A program made the position numbers and the translations under genes. 9,684 bases of DNA from Desulfobacteraceae bacterium. Lineage in GTDB: Bacteria > Desulfobacterota > DSM-4660 > Desulfatiglandales > HGW-15. Positions 1 to 5,716 of this stretch are shown here, piece after piece. The stretch covers positions 1-9,684 of the forward strand of contig RPPU01000122.1 in assembly GCA_003819975.1 (NCBI GenBank), given 5' to 3'. Under the pieces are notes generated by a model. That model saw nothing but the letters and a program-made list of their open reading frames with translations. It was not told the DNA's origin and made no database searches. Every line of letters begins with the position of its first letter. The stretch's first letter is position 1.

Positions 1-1
1 G

Positions 2-1438
2 GTATCCCGAAAAAACGAAGCGCCGCGATTCGTGGACCTGTACGATTTTCTGGTCAAAGGAGACAAAAACAGCGACCTGCATCTGCAGCCCGGCGATACG
101 ATTTTCGTGCCTGTGCTCGGAGCGGTGGCGGGCATTGCGGGTTGCGTGAAACGTCCCGCGGTTTACGAACTCAAAGGCGCGGAAACGATCGAGGATATCA
201 TTCAGCTTGCCGGGGGGATTCTGCCCATCAGCCACCTGCAAAACATTGTCATGGAACGCGTGGAGGGCAATGAAAAAAGGGTGATCAAAAGTTTCAATCT
301 GGACCCGCACGATCCCGACGCGCAGAACAACCTGAAAATGAGCGTGCGGGATTTCGATATCGTCAAGATTTACCCTTTGTTCAAAACCATCCAGCAGGTG
401 GTTTATCTGTCCGGGCATGTTAAATATCCCAGGGAATACGAACTGAAAGCCGGCATGAAACTGAGCGACATCATCCCTTCTTACGATGTTCTTCTGCCCG
501 AACCCTATCTGCCTCAGGCTGAAATCATGCGCCTGATTCAACCCGATTTGCAGCCCGCCGTGATCCCCTTTGACCTGGGGGGCTTGCTGGCCGGCGACGC
601 AAGGCAAAATCTGCTCCTGCAAAATCGAGATCGGGTGATTGTCTACGATCAATGGTCCAAAAACGACATGCCGCAGGTGACGATTAAGGGAGAGGTGCGC
701 AATCCCGGCATGTATCGTCTATACACCGGCATGACGATTAAAGAACTGATTTTTCAAGCCGGCAACCTGACGGACAAGGCCTATCTCGAGAAAGTGGATT
801 TGGTGCGCATCGACAAAGGGGGGGGCAGCGCCCGCACGGTCAAAATGACGAAGTCTCTGCAAAAAGTCCTGCAAAACGCCGGCGAGGATAATTTGGAGTT
901 GCAAAGAAACGACGCGGTTTACGTCCGTTCCATCCCCCAGTACACCCAGGCCCTTGAACGCAAAGTGTCCCTGGAAGGCGAATTTTGCTTTCCGGGGGAA
1001 TATGTCTTTTCGGAGGGGGAACGGTTGGAAACCGTCATCCGGCAGGCGGGCGGGTTGACCGGCGAGGGCTATGCTTTCGGCGCGGTCTTTTTGCGCGAAT
1101 CGGTGAAAGAAGTTCAAAAGCAACAATTGAAAGACTATGTCTCAAGATTGGAGCAGGATATCCTGGGCATGAGTTCCATGCAAACTCAAACCGCCATGGA
1201 CAAAGACCAAGCCGCCCTTTTTCAGCAGGAACTCAACATCAAAAAGCAATTATTGGAAAAACTCAAACAATCCGAACCCACGGGCCGCATGGTCATCAAC
1301 CTTCAAGACGTATTGGGCAATCCCTCTTCGCGCTACAACTTTGAATTGCGGGCCGGTGACCGGCTGATCGTGGCCAAAAAAGCGGACAATGTGAATGTAA
1401 TGGGTGAGGTCTATAACCCGACGGCGCTGTTGGTCTAA
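2..1438 (+). CDS. Multi-SLBB polysaccharide export protein (Wza-like), 5'-partial, ending at a premature in-frame TAA
   Basis: This is the main body of an outer-membrane polysaccharide export protein, the channel-forming partner of a Wzz/Wzc-type co-polymerase. The frame is open from base 2, so the true start lies left of the window; the GTG at 32 is internal. Counting from base 2, 478 residues are visible. Five SLBB-type units each begin with a G-x-x-x-x-P strand: IAGCVKRPAVYEL (about 45-57), LSGHVKYPREYEL (136-148), IKGEVRNPGMYRL (228-240), LEGEFCFPGEYVF (324-336) and VMGEVYNPTALLV (466-478). A charged, probably helical insertion (about 365-425) sits inside unit four. The N-terminal signal and Poly_export domain lie outside the window. 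The reading frame stops at TAA 1436-1438 in the middle of unit five, and the missing half follows in the same frame. Family-level call is strong; whether a full protein is made is uncertain. Confidence 0.85.
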   Translation, partial: VSRKNEAPRFVDLYDFLVKGDKNSDLHLQPGDTIFVPVLGAVAGIAGCVKRPAVYELKGAETIEDIIQLAGGILPISHLQNIVMERVEGNEKRVIKSFNLDPHDPDAQNNLKMSVRDFDIVKIYPLFKTIQQVVYLSGHVKYPREYELKAGMKLSDIIPSYDVLLPEPYLPQAEIMRLIQPDLQPAVIPFDLGGLLAGDARQNLLLQNRDRVIVYDQWSKNDMPQVTIKGEVRNPGMYRLYTGMTIKELIFQAGNLTDKAYLEKVDLVRIDKGGGSARTVKMTKSLQKVLQNAGEDNLELQRNDAVYVRSIPQYTQALERKVSLEGEFCFPGEYVFSEGERLETVIRQAGGLTGEGYAFGAVFLRESVKEVQKQQLKDYVSRLEQDILGMSSMQTQTAMDKDQAALFQQELNIKKQLLEKLKQSEPTGRMVINLQDVLGNPSSRYNFELRAGDRLIVAKKADNVNVMGEVYNPTALLV

Positions 1439-1765
1439 AAAGGCCAATCCGTGGGTTATTATCTGAGTCAAGTCGGGGGCATCACGGATAAAGCCGACAA
1501 AAAACAAATCTATGTGGTTAAGGCCAACGGCTCCGTGGTCAGCAAGCGCCAGGGCGGACAGTTCAGTTTATTGAGCTGGGACAAGCAGAAACACCAGTGG
1601 TCTTCGGGAGGGTTCGATTCCATGCCCTTGGATGCGGGCGACACCATCATTGTTCCTCCCAAAATCGAAAAGGGCGCCTGGATGCGGTTCGCCAAGGATT
1701 TGACGGAAATCGTTTATAAAATCGCGGTCGGCGCCGGCGTGCTGAAAACCATAGGCGTCTTTTAG
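1439..1765 (+). pseudogene. C-terminal remainder of the SLBB export protein, separated from its gene by an in-frame stop
   Basis: These 108 codons are in the same frame as the preceding export gene and directly continue its fifth SLBB unit. They begin KGQSVGYYLSQVGG, run through the strand IYVVKANGSVVSKRQ and the P-L-D-A-G-D-T-I-I-V-P-P segment, and end in a hydrophobic/amphipathic tail (DLTEIVYKIAVGAG) before TAG 1763-1765. That order matches the C-terminus usual for multi-SLBB exporters. The first possible start is GTG 1451, with a weak AAAGG 7 bases upstream, so reinitiation could give a separate 104-residue half-domain. More likely the intact gene spans 2-1765 and TAA arose by one base change, for example GAA to TAA, because an acidic residue is common there. 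A sequencing error would leave the same trace. Confidence 0.75.
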
Positions 1766-1785
1766 TCCGGGAACGGGTCACCGTG

Positions 1786-1840
1786 GCCGATAAAATTCTT
1801 CCGAATGCAAAGAATATTTTCTTTAACATCGGAGATCGGC
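1786..1840. repeat. Nested inverted repeat (imperfect hairpin) 20 bases after the export gene
   Basis: Three nested complementary pairs share one centre: GCCGAT 1786-1791 with ATCGGC 1835-1840, CCGA 1801-1804 with TCGG 1829-1832, and AAAGAA 1809-1814 with TTCTTT 1819-1824 around a TATT loop. The inner two helices are separated by symmetric 4x4 internal bases. No T-run follows on the + strand (AAATAAAAG instead), so it is not a classical intrinsic terminator. It may be a 3'-end or RNA-processing structure of the export transcript. The pairing is directly visible; the function is inference. Confidence 0.45.
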
Positions 1841-1901
1841 AAATAAAAGAATTAAAACATGGATCTACAAAGCAATTGTTTCAACGAATCCGGAGGGATC
1901 A

Positions 1902-1970
1902 ATGGTTTTACTTAACGATTTGATGGAACATAAAGATGATCCTTTTAGCGGCATTTTCTCGCAGTATTAA
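1902..1970 (+). CDS. Possible 22-residue small ORF with a strong Shine-Dalgarno
   Basis: ATG 1902 is preceded by GGAGGG (1892-1897) with a 4-base gap, a better ribosome site than several real genes in this window have. It reads 22 codons (MVLLNDLMEHKDDPFSGIFSQ and one more Y) to TAA 1968-1970, followed by an A-rich stretch. There is no signal peptide, membrane helix or family I recognise. It could be a leader or small protein, the N-terminal stub of a decayed gene, or chance. The same frame continues past TAA for only 14 codons before TAG. The ribosome site is seen in the sequence; expression is speculative. Confidence 0.2.
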   Translation: MVLLNDLMEHKDDPFSGIFSQY

Positions 1971-2262
1971 AAAAATAAAAATTTAAGACTGAGCATTCAG
2001 ATCAATGTGCAGGAAAAATAGGCCTGTTTCAAAGAAGAATCAGCCAATGATTTGATCCTATGGCATGTTCGTTTTTGTGGAATTTGCATACCCTAAAATT
2101 GCCGTTGGTTTGTTGAACATACGGGTTTCATTTTAAAATGCTTATCGAAAAACATCACCTCGGCTGTAACCGAAAGGGCGGAGCTTTGTTTTTATTGCGG
2201 ATTTAGGATTTTCAAGAGCGGTTGGCGATTGATTCACTTACGAAAAGGGGAACGTTGAAGAA

Positions 2263-3309
2263 ATGAAAATTTGGAAAGATTTTGTATTGATTTTATCGTT
2301 TGTTTTATTGATTTCTGCCTGTACGCGAGAATCTCCTCCCAATGTCAATGTTACAGCATATGCCGCCACCTATGCCGGCGGCATCTATCAAACCAATAAC
2401 GGCGGCACCAGTTGGTTTCCCCTGAATATCGATCAGGAACCGCTCCAGTATTATTTCAAACGGATTTTTTCCGATCCTCAAAATAAAAATATTCTTTATG
2501 TAACCACAACCGGTAATGGCCTATTTAAAATCGATCGTTTAAAAAAATCAATGGAGCAGGCGGAGTCTTTAAAGGATCAGATTGTTACGAGTATGGCGTT
2601 TTTGAAACCTTCCGATCCGGTAGAAAGGTATATTATCGGAACAGAATCAAAAGGGATTTTTGAAGCATCTGATCTCCATGGTTCTTGGCAATACTTCGAT
2701 GAGGGATTGAGTTATCATGAAGTAAATGTACTTATGGTTATCGGAAAAGAACTTTTTGCCGGTACGACAAAGGATGTTTTTAAATGGAATGAACCGGATA
2801 AACATTGGGTTTCCACGTCAAAAGGCATCATCAATAAAAATATTATCTCCATGGCGGCTGCTCCGGATGGTAAGACAATTCTCGCCGGAGCAGGCCTTGC
2901 CGGATTCGAGAAAAATTTTTTTTCGAGTACCCCTTGTCTTTATAAAAGCATTGATAAGGGGCTGCGGTGGAGCGAGGCGGATAGGGGACTTTGCAATGAG
3001 ATGTCAGTTTATGCCATAGCCGTTAACGTCAATAGACCGGAGAGATTTTATTTGGGAACCTCCCGGGGCGTGTATCGATCTGTAGATAGTGGTTCCAAGT
3101 GGAGCCGAATAAATTGCGGGTTACCCGAGGGAGCAAGAGTATTGGATCTAAAGATCATTCGGACGGTTGAAGGGATGGATGCCGTATTCGCCGTTTGCGA
3201 TACGAAAGGAATTTTCATGACAATCGACAATGAAAATCCCAAATGGATTGGAAAAAACTACGGAATAGAGTCAAGCGCTATTTCGAGCATAATCTTGGTG
3301 TCTCCATGA
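2263..3309 (+). CDS. Lipoprotein with seven-bladed Asp-box (BNR/sortilin-type) beta-propeller
   Basis: 348 residues. The N-terminus is a lipoprotein signal: K2 and K5, a hydrophobic core, and lipobox I-S-A-C with Cys20 as the lipidation site. The next residue is Thr, not Asp, so the outer membrane is the expected location. The rest repeats a blade strand G-(I/V/L)-(Y/F)-x-(T/S/A/I) seven times, starting near residues 40, 86, 131, 171, 225, 269 and 316, at 40-54 residue steps. Asp-box turns (S/T-x-D-x-G-x-x-W) follow some blades: S229-W236 and S273-W280 are good, T44-W51 carries Asn for Asp, and T320-W328 is degenerate. Such propellers serve as binding platforms or glycoside-acting folds; no catalytic set is evident. 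It lies between exporter and co-polymerase genes, which suggests a role in polysaccharide assembly or retention. The Shine-Dalgarno is weak (GAAG 2257-2260). GC is clearly lower than downstream. Confidence 0.75.
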   Translation: MKIWKDFVLILSFVLLISACTRESPPNVNVTAYAATYAGGIYQTNNGGTSWFPLNIDQEPLQYYFKRIFSDPQNKNILYVTTTGNGLFKIDRLKKSMEQAESLKDQIVTSMAFLKPSDPVERYIIGTESKGIFEASDLHGSWQYFDEGLSYHEVNVLMVIGKELFAGTTKDVFKWNEPDKHWVSTSKGIINKNIISMAAAPDGKTILAGAGLAGFEKNFFSSTPCLYKSIDKGLRWSEADRGLCNEMSVYAIAVNVNRPERFYLGTSRGVYRSVDSGSKWSRINCGLPEGARVLDLKIIRTVEGMDAVFAVCDTKGIFMTIDNENPKWIGKNYGIESSAISSIILVSP

Positions 3310-3337
3310 TCGGATTGCATGTGCAAAACATTCCGAT
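3309..3337. repeat. Imperfect hairpin between the lipoprotein and Wzz genes
   Basis: ATCGGA 3309-3314 pairs with TCCGAT 3332-3337. Directly inside, TTGC 3315-3318 pairs with GCAA 3323-3326 around an ATGT loop, leaving a one-sided bulge (AACAT, 3327-3331). It starts on the last base of the lipoprotein stop codon and is not followed by a T-run, so a standard terminator is unlikely. A weak promoter-like pair (TTGCAT 3315-3320, TAAAAT 3337-3342, 16-base spacer) overlaps it, so the site could alternatively drive the Wzz-to-WbqC run. Function is unproven. Confidence 0.3.
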
Positions 3338-3358
3338 AAAATCGAGATAAAAATTAGT

Positions 3359-3364
3359 AAGGAG
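3359..3364 (+). promoter_or_regulatory. Shine-Dalgarno AAGGAG fixing the Wzz start
   Basis: AAGGAG ends 5 bases before ATG 3370 but only 2 bases before the in-frame TTG 3367. The ATG is therefore the better start, and the protein begins MNVSEQ. Confidence 0.7.
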
Positions 3365-3369
3365 TATTG

Positions 3370-4701
3370 ATGAACGTTTCCGAACAGAATAACAAATCCG
3401 GCGTTTCCGAAGGCACCATTAACTTGATTGAGATTATTTATTCTATTTATAGGCATAGGAAGGTCCTTGTTCTTTTTTGCCTATTCTGTATGTTGACGGC
3501 GGGCATAGCAAGTTACTTTATGCCGAGCATCTACAGTGCAACAGCCATTTTACTGCTTGAAAATAAAGGAGATGGACCAAGCGGTGAATTAAAGGCGGCT
3601 TTTTTATCGCAATTCGGGGTCGCCGGTTTGGAAGAAGTGGATGCCGGAAAATCTGAAGTTTTCTTGGCAATCCTAAAAAGCAAGGAATTGTCAGGAGAAG
3701 TTCTCAGGCGGTATCATTATTTGCATAGAATGGGCATTGATTTGCAGAATATCGATGCCAGCGCATTGAGCTTTTCCAAGACGGTTAAAGTAAGCAAATC
3801 AAAAAGCCAGCCGACCATTGACATCATCATGGAAGGCAAAGATCCTGTTTTACTTGCAGATCTGGTCAATTCCTACGCCGTTAGCCTGGATAAATTCAAC
3901 CGAATGTACACAATCACCTCCGCCCAACATCTCAGAAAATATATTGAAAGTCGGTTGATGAGCGCAAATAAAGAACTCGACGAAGTGCAAAACGAGCTTC
4001 GTAAATTTCAGGAACAGAGCCGCGCCATATCCATTTCCAGGCAAGCCGAGGCCACTTTGACGGTCTTATCCGGTTTGGAGGCTCAACGGGTTTCTCTAGA
4101 AGTTGAAAAAGCCGCCAAAGAAAAATTTTTCGGTAGGCCGCATATGGAAATCGAACTGCTCAACGCCAAGATGGGCGCTATCCAGAGGAACATCAATCAT
4201 CTGACCTATGCCAACGGATCGTCGGTGCCGATCGAGAATGAAAAAGGCAAAGTGGAATTTTATATCCCCCTTACCATGATTCCCGGGCTTAATTTTGATG
4301 AAAGCAAGCTCCTTTTGAATATCAAAGCCAAGACCAATGTCGTTACCATGCTGACGACCCAACTGGAGCAAGCAAAGTTGGAAGAGGCAAAGGATATATC
4401 TACCATCAATTTACTCGAAGCGGCCAAACCACCCGCAACGCCTATAAAACCGAACCCGAAGCAGATAATTTTTGTCGCCGGTTTTGTCGGCTTTTTCGCA
4501 GGACTTTTCATTATCTTCACGATGGAATGGATCAAGAGGATTGATTTGACGCCGGAAAACAGTACTAAATGGCATGATATGAAAAAAGGAATTTTATCCG
4601 CTATCTTCGTTTTTAAACAAAACAAGAGCGTGCAATATTGGCTCGCGAAAATCGCGGTGCGTTGGCCGGTTAAAAGAGAAACGGGACGGAAAAATAAATA
4701 A
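3370..4701 (+). CDS. Wzz/chain-length determinant family polysaccharide co-polymerase (no kinase domain)
   Basis: 443 residues from ATG 3370. This inner-membrane protein is expected to set polymer length and to link the Wzy polymerase with the SLBB exporter. The Wzz N-terminal domain (about 16-65) contains TM1 (about 31-50) followed by the usual Y-S-A-T-A-I-L-L-L strand. The periplasmic part (about 65-350) is rich in coiled coil (roughly 185-260 and 310-345). A proline-rich segment (K353-P-P-A-T-P-I-K-P-N-P) precedes TM2 (about 366-385), the standard layout of the co-polymerase family. The cytoplasmic tail is only about 58 residues, with no Walker A or tyrosine-rich cluster, so there is no fused BY-kinase. 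It begins the compact operon and is followed after 4 bases by the legB-like gene. Confidence 0.85.
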   Translation: MNVSEQNNKSGVSEGTINLIEIIYSIYRHRKVLVLFCLFCMLTAGIASYFMPSIYSATAILLLENKGDGPSGELKAAFLSQFGVAGLEEVDAGKSEVFLAILKSKELSGEVLRRYHYLHRMGIDLQNIDASALSFSKTVKVSKSKSQPTIDIIMEGKDPVLLADLVNSYAVSLDKFNRMYTITSAQHLRKYIESRLMSANKELDEVQNELRKFQEQSRAISISRQAEATLTVLSGLEAQRVSLEVEKAAKEKFFGRPHMEIELLNAKMGAIQRNINHLTYANGSSVPIENEKGKVEFYIPLTMIPGLNFDESKLLLNIKAKTNVVTMLTTQLEQAKLEEAKDISTINLLEAAKPPATPIKPNPKQIIFVAGFVGFFAGLFIIFTMEWIKRIDLTPENSTKWHDMKKGILSAIFVFKQNKSVQYWLAKIAVRWPVKRETGRKNK

Positions 4702-4705
4702 AAAT

Positions 4706-5716
4706 ATGAATCCGAATAATAAAAAAATTCTTGTGACCGGCGCCGACGGTTTTATCGGCTCGCATTTGACTGAAGAACTGGTCCGACGCGGTTACAGGGT
4801 CAGAGCGTTGGTCATGTATAATTCATTTAATTCCTGGGGTTGGCTGGACCATGTGGAACCAAAAATCCGGCGCAGCCTGGAGTTTGTTGCGGGTGATGTG
4901 CGCGATCCGCACGGCGTTAAAAGGGCCCTAAAAACATGCGATGTTGTTTTTCATCTGGCGGCCTTGATTTCCATTCCCTACTCCTATCATTCGCCCGATA
5001 TGTATATCGAAACAAACGTCAAGGGAACCCTTAATATTTTGCAAGCCGCTCGTGAACTCGAGATATCCAGAGTCGTACATACTTCCACAAGCGAAGTCTA
5101 CGGCACGGCCCGATTTGTACCTATCACGGAAGAACATCCTTTACAAAGCCAATCCCCCTATTCGGCGAGTAAAATAGGGGCGGACCAGATCGCCTTGTCT
5201 TTTTATCACAGCTTCGGTACACCGGTGTGCATTGTCCGTCCATTCAACACCTATGGACCAAGGCAATCGGCTCGAGCAGTGATTCCCAACATTATCATGC
5301 AAATTGCCGGCGGAAGTACAAAAATCAAATTGGGATCGCTGCATCCGACACGAGATTTTAATTATATCAAGGATACGGTGAACGGCTTCATCGCCGCGGC
5401 CGAGTCGGATCAGACCATCGGAGAGGCAATCAACATCGGAAGTAATTTTGAAATTTCCATCGGTGAAAGCGCCAAGATCATCGCTGAAATCATGAACGCG
5501 CAGATCGAGATTGAAAGCGATCCGCAACGGATTCGACCGGAGAGCAGTGAAGTGGTACGGCTGTGGGCCGATAATCAAAAAGCCAAAAAATTAGCAAATT
5601 GGTCACCTGTTTACGGCGGTTTTCAAGGGCTGAAAAAAGGACTGCAGGAAACAACAGCTTGGTTTGCGAATCCGGAAAACCTGCGACACTATAAATTAGA
5701 GGAATATAACATATAA
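4706..5716 (+). CDS. legB: LegB-like NAD-dependent nucleotide-sugar 4,6-dehydratase (extended SDR)
   Basis: 336 residues. It is predicted to convert UDP-GlcNAc (or GDP-GlcNAc, as in Campylobacter) to the 4-keto-6-deoxy sugar, the first step of legionaminic-type biosynthesis, in the cytoplasm. The Rossmann motif VTGADGFIGSH (10-20) has glycines 12, 15 and 18. Y-N-S-F-N-S-W-G-W-L-D (38-48) is a stretch I associate with the LegB group. The active-site region has TSTSEVYG (126-133), a T-S-E version of the dehydratase T-D-E motif, and Y152-x-x-x-K156. RPFNTYGPRQ (178-187) is the typical substrate loop. There is no clear Shine-Dalgarno before ATG 4706, only an A-rich leader, and the gene lies 4 bases after the Wzz stop, which suggests coupled translation. 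Its stop shares one base with the next start (TAATG). Family confident; the nucleotide carrier is unknown. Confidence 0.85.
   Translation: MNPNNKKILVTGADGFIGSHLTEELVRRGYRVRALVMYNSFNSWGWLDHVEPKIRRSLEFVAGDVRDPHGVKRALKTCDVVFHLAALISIPYSYHSPDMYIETNVKGTLNILQAARELEISRVVHTSTSEVYGTARFVPITEEHPLQSQSPYSASKIGADQIALSFYHSFGTPVCIVRPFNTYGPRQSARAVIPNIIMQIAGGSTKIKLGSLHPTRDFNYIKDTVNGFIAAAESDQTIGEAINIGSNFEISIGESAKIIAEIMNAQIEIESDPQRIRPESSEVVRLWADNQKAKKLANWSPVYGGFQGLKKGLQETTAWFANPENLRHYKLEEYNI

Larger units (their letters stand above)
1766..2262. other. AT-rich intergenic stretch without a recognisable gene
   Basis: About 500 bases between the export gene and the lipoprotein gene. Stops are scattered in all forward frames and no segment resembles a family I recognise. 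It holds the nested hairpin at its left end and two tiny ORFs. One is GTG 1783-1923 (46 codons, no clear Shine-Dalgarno); the other is ATG 1902-1970 (22 codons, good GGAGGG). A weak promoter-like pair, TTGAAC 2113-2118 and TAAAAT 2134-2139 with a short 15-base spacer, could serve the lipoprotein gene. A decayed gene is possible: one forward frame stays open for about 47 codons between about 2096 and 2256. I see no insertion-sequence ends, tRNA or CRISPR repeats. Confidence 0.5.

Noticed and set aside
32..34. GTG 32 as start of the exporter gene
   Set aside because: The frame is open from base 2 and the expected N-terminal signal and Poly_export domain are missing, so the gene runs in from the left.
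1786..1840. Intrinsic terminator after the exporter gene
   Set aside because: The stem is long but internally looped and followed by A-rich, not T-rich, sequence.
1783..1923. GTG-initiated 46-codon ORF after the exporter gene
   Set aside because: No convincing Shine-Dalgarno, no recognised motif, and it overlaps the nested hairpin; kept only as a note in the intergenic entry.
2113..2139. TTGAAC / TAAAAT as promoter for the lipoprotein gene
   Set aside because: The spacer is only 15 bases and the region is AT-rich, so a chance match is likely; not listed as its own feature.
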